From the NCBI GenBank assembly GCA_029204225.1, contig MU831547.1, positions 124,001 to 188,000 on the forward strand: DNA of 64,000 nucleotides, given 5' to 3'. Below the pieces are notes generated by a model. It was given only the letters and a program-made list of their open reading frames with translations, was not told the origin of the DNA and did no database searches. Every line of letters starts with the position of its first letter. Within the stretch, counting starts at the first letter, position 1. The translations under genes and the position numbers were made by a program. This document shows, piece by piece, positions 11,139 through 21,333 of this stretch. The stretch is from Diphasiastrum complanatum. Its lineage: Eukaryota; Streptophyta; Lycopodiopsida; Lycopodiales; Lycopodiaceae.

Positions 11139-11855
11139 TGTGAAACTTCACACATGTGTAATGCCCTAAAAGTGTGTGAATGATCTCCTAAGCAAGCTTA
11201 TGCACTTATTGATGGATGCTAGATTGATTTCCAAGATCTAGATAAAAAAACTAAGGCATAGAGGCAAAGAAGGATCCTTATGTTGATAACCAAAGTACAT
11301 ATGCATGAGAGAAGATGATCCTTGAAAAAACTAAGTAAAATTAAGCTCCTCTCCTCAGGTAGAGAAATAATAGGAAACAAGCAAATCTCATCAAACTCAA
11401 GTTTTGACTCAAAACTCAACTTAAATTATGATTCACAAATGGAGTACATATAAAACTCGTGGAGAATCCTCCTTGCATGCTATTGGACCCCTAATCCTAG
11501 CCTCTCTAATGCTATTGGATGAGTGATGTATTCACCCTACAATTCTATTGGACCCTTCTTCAAGATTTCTCAATTCCTATTGGACCCTTTGATCAAAGCC
11601 AACACTTTGACTTCATCACTCATCAAACTACATTAATACAAGTGTCACAAAGCTATTTGCTAGCCTACATAGCTCGATTTTGCATCACAAATGACTTTTG
11701 GCTCAATAGTGGCTTTACATGCGGATTTGACCAATTTGCCATCTATGCCAATTTTTGGCCCTATCACAAATCTACACAAAGAAGCTTGACATAAAACTTT
11801 ATGAAACCCCTAGGACTAAGATAGATAACTTTTTATAATTTTGACATGATCCACA
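11139..11855 (-). repeat. 5' LTR of Copia-2, about 717 bp
   Basis: On the plus strand the block starts TGTGAAAC next to the primer-site remnant and ends GATCCACA where Copia-3 RT sequence resumes. It therefore has TG...CA ends and both borders are supported by context. The inner terminus (TTTCACA on the minus strand) is the same as in Copia-1. The flanking 5 bp on the right are TTAAA; the matching copy on the other side has been lost with the 3' end. Confidence 0.65.
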
Positions 11856-12837
11856 TTAAAGATCCTATAAGTTGCCTATAAAGAGTGATGTCCATAAAGG
11901 ATGCTTCATCACTTTTACTGAGCACTTTTGCATATTGCTCCATTGGTGTTTCTACATGCTTGCAATCTTGCATCTTGAATCTATTAAGCAAACTTTGAGC
12001 AAACTTAGTTTGACTAATGAAGATGAAATCTGAGTCTCTAAGTACTTCTATTCCCAATATAAAGTAAAGTTGACCAAAATCTACCATCTTAAATTCTAGT
12101 GATAGATTTTTCTTGGTTTTCTTAATACCATCAATGTTATCACCACTAAGGATGATGTCATCTACATAAATCAATAGAAGTACAATGAAATTTACATCAT
12201 ACATTATGTACAAAGTTGGATCATATTCACTTTGAGTGAATCCAATAGAAACTAAGAAATCATGAGGTCTTGAATTCCAAGACCTTGATGCTTGCTTCAA
12301 ACCATATAAGCCCCTTTGAAGACGACATATTTTACCTTCCATCCTGAGCTTGATGAATCCTTGGGGCTGCTCCGTGAAGATGTCTTTTTTCAAATAACCA
12401 TTTAAGAATGCATCAGAAACATCCATTTGAAAGAGAATCCAACCAAAATGTGAAGCAAGTGCAAGAAGTAACCTTATTGTTACCATCTTGGCCACGGGTG
12501 CAAAAGTTTCTTCAAAATCTATGCCCTTTGCTTGAGCATATCCCTTGGCAACTAATCTTGCCTTGTGTTTGCTTACACTTCCATCCATACTGAGTTTTAG
12601 CTTAAAAACCCATTTACATCCAATCACATTCTTAAGAGGTCTATCAACAAGGATCCATGTGCCATTCTCCATCAAAACATTATATTCATCTATCATAGCT
12701 TCAAACCATTCCTTTGAACTCAATGCATCTTCTACACATGAAGGTTCTTCAAAACTTGAAATGAGTGCAAAGGATGAAGATGGATTACCCTCGGCTTGCT
12801 TCCCCTTGTCTTGGTATGTGAGCCTCAATGGCTCCAT
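11833..12837 (-). pseudogene. Copia-3 reverse transcriptase, 3'-truncated
   Basis: This 334-codon frame contains nearly the whole copia RT domain: EWFEAMIDEYNVLMENGTW, GCKWVFKLK, HKARLVAKGYAQ, FAPVAKM, FQMDVSDAFLNGYL, LYGLKQASRSW and the catalytic LLIYVDDIILSG with both aspartates. After about residue 270 come FISQTKFAQSLLNRF and the start of the connection to RNase H (ETPMEQY, YRQLIGSL). There the homology stops at 11856; the last few codons to 11833 are LTR sequence of Copia-2. RT core residues are intact, but the protein lacks RNase H. Confidence 0.9.
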
Positions 12838-12899
12838 TCTTACCCTTGATGATCTTCTTGGAGTGATTGGTTCACTTGGATCTAGTTCCTACTCAAGAT

Positions 12900-14322
12900 C
12901 TATGACATCTTGATCCTTGACCACATCCCTCTTGATAGGTGATTTGATTGAGCCTTATATCTCTTATATTTGTTTGAAGATGGAATGTATACCTTATATC
13001 CCTTGCTTGCTTTGCCATACCCGAGCATAATACCTTTGATTGATGGTGGATCTTCCTTGGTCATTTTCTCCAAAGGTGTATGCACATAGCAAATGCATCC
13101 AAACATCTTTAAGTCCTTGAGATTTGGCTTCCTCCCATAGAAGACTTCAAAGGGTGTTTTGCCTTCAATAGAGCTATATGGAACTCTATTCATCAAATGG
13201 TTAGCACAAGTGAGAGCTTCGCCCCAAAAAGATTTTGGTAAACATGCATCAATCCTTAAAGGCTTTAGAACATTCACACAATGTCCTATTCCTCCTCTCG
13301 GCTATTCCATTTTGTTGAGGAGTGTAGGGACAAGATAATTCTTTTTTAATCCCTTCTTGATCACAAAAATCTTTAAATGCATTGGAGATAGATTCTCCAC
13401 CATTATCACTTCTAAAAGTTTTGATCTTGTGATCAAGATGCTTCTCAACAAATGCTTTGAACTTAAGAAAGCTTTCAAATACTTGTGCTTTAGATGAAAG
13501 TAAGAATACCCAACAAAACCTTGAGTAATCATCTATGAATGTAACAACTATGGTGGCACCTCCATTGGACATTGTACTTGCAAAGTGTACATCCGAGTGG
13601 ATCAACTCAAGCTGATGAGTTGTCTTTGTGATTGAACTTGAGAAGGGCTTCTTATGTGCTTTTGAGAGAGCACATGCTTCATATTCTTTCGCTTCTTTTT
13701 CCAAGGATCTTGGAAGTCCTAAGGCAAGCTCCTCCTTGCACATGACCTCCATGGACTTTGAGTTGATGTGACCAAGTCTTTTGTGCCAAAGACTATGGTT
13801 GGATAGTTTGGTCTCCTCGGCTAGCATCACAACATTAGCATCCACATAGGCATCTAGTTTGAGTAATCTTCCAAATCTTATGCCTCTAGCAATGATCTTG
13901 CCATCCTTCTTGATGTTACATGCATTTGTGGTGAACTCCACAATCAAACCATTGTCAAGCAATTGTCCTACACTAAGCAAGTTCTTAGTGATACTAGGAA
14001 TGTAAAGTACTCCATCAATCTTGATCTTCCTTGAAGGTCCCAAGCATAAATCTATGGATCCTATGCCTTCTACCTTACAAGCATAATCATTTGCTATAAA
14101 ATTTGACTTGATAGGTCCATCATAGGTAGATAAGGTTGAAAAATACTCCCTCTTACTTGTCATGTGGGAGCTAGCCCCACGATCTATCCACCAAGGGTCT
14201 TCACCTCTTATGCTTGAAGATGAGAAACTTGACATCATGAGTGAATCTTCATGAGAGCTCTCCTCCTCCTCTTGGCCTAGGTTTGATTGACTTTGAGATT
14301 GCTTCTTCTTGAAGCACTCCAA
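12900..14322 (-). pseudogene. Copia-3 protease and integrase region, frameshifted
   Basis: Frame 14322-13249 starts with the protease region, whose motif reads WWIDRGASSHMT instead of DSG, so the catalytic serine position is Arg. GAG-pre-integrase follows (LWHKRLGHINSKSM with a CALS remnant of the zinc pair), then the integrase core with all three acidic residues in family context: ELIHSDVHF, KTFRSDNGGE and GIAERRNRT. It shifts frame near 13260 into 13277-12900 (LPKSFWGEALTCANHLMNR, GRKPNLKDLKMFGCICYVH, IMLGYGKASKGYKVY), the integrase C-terminal part. A further break near 12900 separates it from RT. Confidence 0.9.
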
Positions 14323-14790
14323 GACATAGTGCCCTGTCTTGCCACAAAAGTAGCATTTGATCTTTGACTTATCCTTCTTTGGCTTGCTCGAGCTTGGACT
14401 TGAAGATCCTTCTTGATCTTCACATTTGACTTGGTTCTTCTTGAATGCAGCACCCTTGCCTTTGGATTTGCTCTTGCTCTTGGTGAAAAGAGCCCATCAT
14501 CTCCATCATTGAGGGAGAGGTTCTCCTACTCTCCTCGGCCACGAGGACTCCTTGGAGATCTTCAAGTGAGGGCAACTTGCCCATAATTGCATAGCCTTGT
14601 ACTAGGTTAGCAAAATCCACCCTCAAACCCCCAAGATTAGTTGAACAAGTTCACTTTCCTTAATGGAATCTCCTATGTAAGCAAGCTCCTTGTTTAAGTC
14701 CTTAACTCTCAACACATATGAATGTCCACTCTCTCGTTTAGCTTGAAAACATTGAAGGATTTGATTCTTCAAGGATAGCAACCTTCAAGT
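14323..14790 (-). pseudogene. Copia-3 gag fragment
   Basis: Pieces of gag in changing frames: SLKNQILQ at about 14770-14790, LRVKDLNKELAYIGDS near 14690, then NLVQGYAIMGKLPSLEDLQG (14530-14610) and a CCHC knuckle CYFCGKTGHYVLEC at about 14325-14370. The gag N-terminus is missing; homology starts abruptly at about 14790 next to an unrelated coiled-coil ORF. Confidence 0.8.
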
Positions 14791-15305
14791 AAAGTTATAG
14801 CAACAACAGATTTTAAATTGTCGGATCGCAACTTCTCCATGGATTCTAACATTTTTTGGTTTGAGCCCCAAAGAGTAGTGACTGTAGCATTCAACTCTGA
14901 TATAGCATGCTTGAGTGCATTGTTTTCAACACAAGTATGTTGCACATAATGAAGCAATTGTTGATTTGCACGTTCCAATTGTTTATTAGCAAATTGTAAT
15001 TGCTGATTAAGACAAGATATGCTATGCATTCCAATATCACGCAACTTTTGAAAATATCCAAGTAATCCACTATTTTGTTCACATACAAATATGAGAAGAT
15101 GAGTTACGGACCTAAAATTCGAACACAAATTGGTAGTTGGATCATTAGGATAAATTGATCCATCCACCCACATATCTATATTCTTATGATTAATCATTCT
15201 CAATTCTCCAACTATTGTAGCAGCATTCTCTACAGCTTTTGAATTTTTCTTAATAACTGGAGTGCATTCCATAGGAAGTGCAACATGCAAATGAAACATT
15301 GTCAT
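14769..15305 (-). CDS. Hypothetical coiled-coil ORF, 178 aa
   Basis: The open frame starts MTMFHLHVALPMECTPV. Its second half, about residues 95-170, has long helical heptad-like sequence rich in Gln, Asn and Leu (LNQQLQFANKQLERANQQLL), typical of a coiled coil. No catalytic motif is seen. Its last codons already lie in Copia-3 gag sequence, so the true frame may have been truncated by the join at about 14790. It could be part of a retroelement structural gene or a captured host fragment; I do not recognise it. Confidence 0.35.
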   Translation of the reverse strand: MTMFHLHVALPMECTPVIKKNSKAVENAATIVGELRMINHKNIDMWVDGSIYPNDPTTNLCSNFRSVTHLLIFVCEQNSGLLGYFQKLRDIGMHSISCLNQQLQFANKQLERANQQLLHYVQHTCVENNALKHAISELNATVTTLWGSNQKMLESMEKLRSDNLKSVVAITLLEGCYP

Positions 15306-15732
15306 TGTTGAAAGCTACAATCTGTAGATACTTCAAACTACAATAAGTCAAATTGAATAGATCTAGCGTACCTTACTTTGTAATGTCTATGTCGTGCTAA
15401 AGAATTTCTTGCCTCATATTTCACTATAAGCACTCAAAGGTTTCAAAAGTGCTCATTGTACTCCCGCTTCAGTTTTTGTAGTGAGCACACCAAGATTTAC
15501 ACTCTTAAAGCTCTAGTTCTGAATTTTGAAATGAGCATGCAGAGAAGTTATTACATCTCATGCTTAACTAACTAATGTCTGAAGTTAACCATACCAGTTA
15601 AACATCGCGGGCAAGGTCAAAAACTTTGAAAACGGCAACCAAAAGTTACCAGTTTGCATTCTCTCTCTACATAACCTCTCTCTAAAGTGAAATTTCTTAA
15701 AGGGCCCATTTGAGCCCATATTTTCCCTCACA
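15306..15732 (-). repeat. Candidate 3' LTR start of Copia-4 and flank
   Basis: At 15732 the minus strand begins TGTGAGGGAAAATATGGG, directly after a short frame resembling a copia pol C-terminus (EADGLTKLF) and a GGTTGGAGGC purine-rich stretch. This is the arrangement of pol end, polypurine tract and LTR. A CT-rich GAGAGAGG segment follows at 15660-15680. The other LTR edge was not found; low certainty. Confidence 0.3.
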
Positions 15733-16400
15733 AGCATGCCTCCAACCAAGAAGAGTTTGGTAAGCCCATCTGCTTCATCATGGATCACACACTTTCCATA
15801 ATGGTTCTATTCTTTCTTTTTGCTACACCAATACTGTGCGGCATGTGCGCTTGAGTAAATTGTCTTTTGATGCCATGTTCCTTGCAAAAGTCTTCAAAAT
15901 CATTTGATTTATACTTGCCCCCTCTATCTAATCTAAGCACTTTAATTTGTGCATCCAATTGGTTCTCTACTAAAGCCTTGAATTCCTTGAAGTGAGCAAA
16001 AGCATCAGATTTCAACATGGTCTTCATTGGGCCGCACAAATCATTATGAATGAGCTCAAGTGGTTTCTTGGCTCTTGCAGCTCCACCTTCTTGAATGTCT
16101 CCCTGTGATGTTTCCCATTACACATCCCTATGATCATCCTGTAATGTTGGTAAACCATTCACCATTTTCAACTTTGCCATTAACCTCAAACTCCCATGGT
16201 TCAAGTGGCCTAATATTCTGTGCCACAATTCGGATTGTGATGCTGTCGAAGTGGCTAAACCATATTCTTTCGGTTTTGTAGCATCTGACTTGTAAAGGCC
16301 ACAATTAGTATCTCGATACCCCTTTGCTACCACTTTATAGTTGTGATCCATATCCTTCATTAGACACCCATCATTGACAAATTCAATGTTTAGCTCTCGT
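15733..16400 (-). pseudogene. Copia-4: deleted copia fragment (pre-integrase, integrase)
   Basis: Frame 16360-16118 carries GAG-pre-integrase (SELWHRILGHLNHGSLRLM). Frame 16039-15785 carries integrase: LCGPMKTM, KVLRLDRGGKYKSNDF and GVAKRKNRTIMES. The catalytic Glu of the final motif (normally ERKN) is Lys, so the integrase would be inactive. Directly afterwards, in another frame, comes ADGLTKLFLVGG, resembling the pol C-terminus, so RT and RNase H appear deleted. This family differs from Copia-1/2/3 in sequence. Confidence 0.7.
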
Positions 16401-17162
16401 GCACGTGAAGAAGCTTAAAGTTTCTAGCCATCAAAGCTTTTGTATTTTTCCTTGTGTTTTTGGACTGCTGCAATTTTAAACTAAGTTTCGCGTAGTCTGC
16501 ATATTTGAACTGTTTTTCGTATAATTTGCACTTTTCACATTTTCCGTATAAATTGACACATGGTCGAAATATGACTTAGAACATATTTCATAGGACCTTT
16601 GGGTTTTTCGCATTTTCTAGAATATGCGACACTTCGTCTAAAATGACTTAGAGCAAGTTTTTCGTTGACCTTCACATTCTTCTCATTTTTCCCGAAGGGC
16701 AGAAAACCGAAACGCACCACAAAGTCAATGAATGCGGTTCATTACAATATCAATCAACAATTGCGGTTCACTATGGTCTCTCCTCTCGAAGGGGATTAAC
16801 TGCCCGAGCACCACACTAGCGCCCATTGCAGTCTGTTTGCTGAAGCTTGCCAAGCCCTCACGCTCCGCACGACCTTCACGACCGTAGAGGCACCACAAAA
16901 AAATGATTGTGGTTATCATGCGGCTGCAATGGTGGAGCATCTTCACGATCCCAGCACATGGATGGACAATGACAGATTGCATGGACTACTATGGCGGCGG
17001 GTATCCAGAAGCTATTAGGATTAAGTCTAAAGTTATTTTTTTAAGCTTGTAGCTATATATAGGCTCAACAAGAGTGATGAAGGTTGATTTTGAGTTGATG
17101 AGTGTTATTCATGTAGTAGCAGACACTCATTGTCACACAAAGTGATATAGAATTAGCAATAG
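16401..17162. other. Non-coding; TTTTTCGCA-rich segment
   Basis: There is no gene. At 16.48-16.68 kb the plus strand carries repeated TTTTTCG and TTTTCGCA words, including ACCTTTGGGTTTTTCG, which also occurs in the tandem array near 53.06 kb. It may be a decayed LTR fragment of the array's copia family. The GC-richer stretch 16730-16990 has no recognisable content. Confidence 0.35.
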
Positions 17163-17560
17163 TTAGTTCCTCATAAGAGATAATACCTCTCTTGAGCTGA
17201 CGCACTGATTAGGAAAACAGACATCACTTGAAAATGTTGTTGTTACTCCAGCAATAAGATATTGCAAGACAATGTAGCTAGTTTGTCCATATCTTGACAA
17301 TTTGCACACATTCACATGAAATAGCTCAAACATGAGATAGAACAAGTAAAGTAAACTTGAACAACATTTCCTTGCTGCTCCTTTGACCTTACTTAAGTCT
17401 TCATACACCTGCAAAAACAGATCCAAAACATCTTTGCATAATGACCCTCCTTTGATGCTCTTGACTAGCTCCAAATTGCCACATTACCTTTTGTGTTGTT
17501 GAAGCCCTTTGAGACCAACCTCTTGATCTTCCTCTTGACCATCAAAGTCATTGAACAGAC
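17163..17560 (-). repeat. Dispersed repeat, copy B (paired with 1-300)
   Basis: On the minus strand this matches the end of the 180-aa ORF and its downstream region at the left window edge, including KSIK, LDLFL and GAARKC coding words and the GAAGATCAAG..GTTGAT stretch. An open frame (17474-17163, 103 aa) reads through the position that is a stop in copy A. No copia gag or pol lies beside this copy. Confidence 0.6.
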
Positions 17561-19766
17561 TTTGTTTTGTGAAACTAGTGAATGATAAAACTTGTGTCAT
17601 CTCCATTCCTATATAGTTACAACCCAAGCCACAATCCAAGAGTGCTTCTGGGATAAAGAGCTCTGTGCATGTCCATTCTAGTGATCCTAGGACTCACCCT
17701 TTACTTAAAGTCATAGTCTTAACTACTAAAGGTACCCCTGCTATGTTAGGCTCTAGGTAATTTTACTTAATCAACCACAATATGGGCCTAGTCGATTAGG
17801 GACATAACAATGGTCATGAAGATTATTCATGCCAATATGAAGATAGTACCGTTAAAGACCTATAAGATAAAAATGAATCTAGAAGTATGCATGTACTGTA
17901 TGTGATTATTTGTATCTCTTATTGAAATGTTATTAATGGAAGTTGTGGTTGGATTTGCTTCTTTTGAGTTATCAACACAACTATTTTTATGTTTCTCTCT
18001 CTACTTTTAGCATGATTCTTGTTATTATTGCTATAAAATTGGGCTAGGAACATGACAAAGCTAAAGCCTACTTCTTGTTTTTTTTTCAAATGACAACATT
18101 GTGCTAACAAGTATCTTAAGTTTCTCCCTATATTTTGCATGATCTTGTTTTTCCTGATATAAAATGGCCTAGGAACATGACAATGCTAAAGCCTACATAT
18201 TCGATTTGTTTGTTTTTTGTGACAACAATGGCAATTATGTTATAGCTATGTGCGACATATACTATGGCCTAGCCAACTCCCTAAGTTTCAAAGCAAGTTT
18301 CTAGTATATCCCAACACATCCTAAGGCCAGGATTTGAGGCCTACTTGCCAGCTTTGTACTGAACATTGTTGTCCAACTAGGCTAGGGTGGGAGACAAAGA
18401 AAACTACATACTTTCAAAAATTGCACACCCTTGTCTAACTTAGCTAGGATGGGAGGCACCCTACATACTTTTCAAAATTGTGTCTATTAATCATTGATTT
18501 TTCCATGCTGAGTTGCATGATGAGGCTCCAACTTTCATGATCTAGAAAAAGGCCAAGTAAATCACATGAATTTTTTTCTTTTTGTTGGGGGGGTGCCGGG
18601 GGGGGGGGGATCATGGGCCTAAGGATCCACATACTGGTCCCACCTTAATTCTAGAAGCCAAAGGGGCTGTAACCAAGCACATTGGGCCCCTAACTTGTTG
18701 TTGCCATGATATTTCATTGTAGATCATTCCATCTCCTTCCTTTGCTAAGATTTTTTGTAGATAAAGGATTTTTTGTATAATGGAAGGCCCCATTTCAGCC
18801 TTCCCTGGCATAAAGCATTGAATTTCTCACTTTCTAATCATAGTGAACACACTTACACATTTGTAAAGTGCATTTTTTGATGTTCATAGTAAATGCACTT
18901 TACATATTTGAGAGACACAATTTCTAGACTCTCTTTTTAGTGAGTTTGATTGTTGCATTTAAATGCTACTACATTGCTTTATGGATGTGCCCATTGGAAA
19001 CAACAAGAGGTTGTTCTGTTGACAATATTTACAATCATGCGGAGAAAATTCTTGCATGTTGGAGGTCTCTTTGCATGATTTAAGAGAACTTTCTTGTTAT
19101 TTCATATGTTGATACAAGACTTTGAGGAGGTCTTCTAATCCCTTGGGTGCCTAGATCAAGCTATTGACATCCCCATTCCAGTGCATGAATTTGGATAGTG
19201 GACAACTCCATAGAACAACCATCATTTGCAATTTATAGACTTAAGTCTTCCATTTTTCCTCTTTTTAAGATGCCTAAACCTAGTCTTTGGCATGGGATCA
19301 TGTTTTAACATTTGGGTTAGTCAAAACCTTAAAAAACACCTAGTACAAGATTAGCAACGTTCAAGCCCTCCACAAGGTACCTTAATGCTAGAGATGAATT
19401 AGGTGGATGTTAGGCATGCACCCTAACCCTAAGTGCTCATTAGAAGAAAATCTGCACTTTGAAGCTTGTTGGTGGTAATTTTAGGATTATTCTTTCAGAT
19501 TTAAAGTAGGAAAAAGCTTCTTCCCTAGTATGATGCAATGTGAAGGATTGACTTGATTGGCTCCAATAGTATAGATGATTTGTTTCTATTCCAATCAATA
19601 TGTGAATGAGCTGAATCACATGGAATCCATGATTGGGAAGGAACATTGTCCCTAAGATTTATTGTTCTAGCGAGTATGAGTCTTTGATACCGCTATTATT
19701 ATTGCTTGGATGAAAGAACACACTGGCACAACCAGGTACTAATTGATCAAACAGCCAGCAGGAGCA
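17561..19766. other. Intergenic DNA, no gene recognised
   Basis: No supportable coding region. Two related stretches at about 18000-18070 and 18120-18190 (TTTCTCYCTA, GCATGATCTTG, TAGGAACATGACAA, TGCTAAAGCCTAC) indicate a diverged tandem duplication of about 125 bp. A G-homopolymer run (18598-18609) is present. Some of this is downstream flank of the protease gene. Confidence 0.5.
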
Positions 19767-21239
19767 TTATGGGGATGAATAGGAGGCTTTGCTGCAGTCT
19801 CTGGGAACAAACGATAATGTTGATTCCACGTTGTCGTAGAGAATCTCAAAATTTTGTTGATTGATGGATCCGATTATACTGAAACCCCCCACACCTGAAC
19901 TCGCCAGGTTGAGGCAAGTAATTTTTTGAGCTAGATGATAGAGATAATTATCTCCAGGAAGTGGCATGTCTGCGTCTTGAAAATGCAAGGTAAATGATGG
20001 AAATTTGTAGTTCTCGTGTGCTGATAAATTCACGCATAGATGTAGTCCTACTTCGGAGCCCTCCACGTGAGGCAGGTCTGAAGTGGCTGCTTTAAAAGCT
20101 TTTGCTAGACTATGAAACACAGATGGATCAACAAGTGTAATGTCAGTGCCCGAGTCTATGACTGTGCCATTGCCATCCTGAGAGTTGGTTTGAGGAGGCA
20201 TAGTTACTTTAACATTTCCGATGCTGATTGCTTGCAAATTCAACCAGTAAAGTACAGCTATCTGCGTCTGTTCCTTGAACACATAAGGAGTAGTCAGCAC
20301 TCCAGGTCCCTGAAGCGTAGGTGCAGTACCAAACCGCAAGGAGCTTTTCAGGTTACTGCCAGAGTGAAATGACAACAAACACAGAGAGAATCTGTAGGGA
20401 ATATTGGAGTTAGAGAGCTGCCCTGGAAGAGAAATCCTGCTTCTAGCCAAGCCCATAATGCCTTGAATTCCTCTCATGCCTGACAGGTGATGTGCACATC
20501 CAAATGCAATGCCTAGGAATACTCGAGGACTTCCGTCCAATGCCATCAGGGTCAGAGCTTCGGTTGCGAATTTGCCTGATAGCATAGAACCATCTCCGTA
20601 CGTATAGCGGAAGCAACATGTGCCTGTGATGCAGGTGAAATTATCCCCCAGAGAGTGCAGAGCTTGGCAATTCGGAGAGTCACGAGGTATGGCTTTGTAG
20701 CTGGAAGACTTATTGGGATCCAAGCTAGGCAAAACTACTCCCTTCACTTTACGCTGCTTGCATCCCACCCAACCTAGCTCGCTCCCTGTGTCTGCAATGA
20801 CTTGGAATTTCTGGGATGGAGTTCCTAAGTGCACCTCCATCAGGTAACCTTGATTCCTATCATATGCCAAAGGTAAAACCATTTCTGTTGTAGACACATT
20901 AACAGCCTTGAGTCTGGCAGCAAACAAGGCAGCTCTCTTGTTGCTTCGCTTCACAGCTTCAACCAGTCTTCCATAGGCCTTCTCCTCTTCACCTAGAACT
21001 CTAAAGGCGACAGCAGACTCACGATCCATGTGAAGCAATGCGACTCCGAGTGTGCCACTGCTGCCCTCTGATGCTACCTCAGGAGGGGAGAATGTACTGA
21101 GCTGCGTCTTGGCTGCACCATGCACGTCGAGACATGCAATGAGAGTGAGCAGGAAGAGTTGGATCAGCAATTGGAGGGAGAGAGGCTGAGCCATGGCAGC
21201 CATCACGAGTAGCAAAGATCTCTCTCCTTCTATATCCAA
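19767..21239 (-). CDS. Secreted aspartic protease, nepenthesin-like (family A1)
   Basis: A single 490-codon open frame encodes a plant pepsin-type endopeptidase that would act in the secretory pathway or apoplast. Residues 13-41 form a signal peptide (hydrophobic LLIQLFLLTLIACL), so Met13 or Met16 (starts at 21203 or 21194) are likelier initiators than Met1. A prosegment follows. The first catalytic motif is DTGS at 150-153, the flap YTYGDGS is at 212-218, the second catalytic motif DSGT at 362-365, and the conserved end is IIGSINQQNF at 455-464 with FVPRDC near the C-terminus. Many cysteines around residues 160-210 fit the nepenthesin-type insert. Length is normal and the gene is intronless, as in many CDR1/nepenthesin-type relatives. 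Both active sites are intact; the substrate is not predictable. Confidence 0.9.
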   Translation of the reverse strand: MDIEGERSLLLVMAAMAQPLSLQLLIQLFLLTLIACLDVHGAAKTQLSTFSPPEVASEGSSGTLGVALLHMDRESAVAFRVLGEEEKAYGRLVEAVKRSNKRAALFAARLKAVNVSTTEMVLPLAYDRNQGYLMEVHLGTPSQKFQVIADTGSELGWVGCKQRKVKGVVLPSLDPNKSSSYKAIPRDSPNCQALHSLGDNFTCITGTCCFRYTYGDGSMLSGKFATEALTLMALDGSPRVFLGIAFGCAHHLSGMRGIQGIMGLARSRISLPGQLSNSNIPYRFSLCLLSFHSGSNLKSSLRFGTAPTLQGPGVLTTPYVFKEQTQIAVLYWLNLQAISIGNVKVTMPPQTNSQDGNGTVIDSGTDITLVDPSVFHSLAKAFKAATSDLPHVEGSEVGLHLCVNLSAHENYKFPSFTLHFQDADMPLPGDNYLYHLAQKITCLNLASSGVGGFSIIGSINQQNFEILYDNVESTLSFVPRDCSKASYSSP

Positions 21240-21242
21240 AGT

Positions 21243-21243
<1 letters not shown>

Positions 21244-21329
<86 letters not shown>
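21244..21329. repeat. (GA)n tract immediately upstream of the aspartic protease
   Basis: The GA run, interrupted by ACAGAGACA, begins 5 bp before the first ATG of the protease gene. On the gene's sense strand it is a CT tract, probably within the 5' UTR or core promoter, where pyrimidine tracts are common in plants. Confidence 0.9.

Positions 21330-21333
<4 letters not shown>

Larger units (their letters stand above)
8130..11855 (-). mobile_element. Copia-2: 3'-truncated, internally deleted copia element nested in Copia-3
   Basis: Minus-strand order: LTR (11855-11139), a degenerate primer site (11138-11127, 8 of 12 matches), leader, gag, protease joined directly to GAG-pre-integrase, part of integrase, then part of RT ending at 8130 where another element's LTR begins. 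RNase H and the 3' LTR are absent. The LTR's outer edge at 11855/11856 falls exactly where the RT homology of Copia-3 breaks, so Copia-2 inserted into Copia-3. Confidence 0.75.
11856..14790 (-). mobile_element. Copia-3: copia element truncated at both ends
   Basis: On the minus strand the element begins inside gag (14790), continues through zinc knuckle, protease, GAG-pre-integrase, integrase and most of RT, and stops at QLIGSL (11856) where the LTR of Copia-2 starts. RNase H and both LTRs are absent. It is the most complete pol copy in the left half of the window, with intact DDE integrase residues and YVDD RT, but with a mutated protease motif and frameshifts. Confidence 0.85.

Noticed and set aside
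20112-20372. 86-aa plus-strand ORF inside the aspartic protease
   Set aside because: Antisense shadow of the protease coding sequence.
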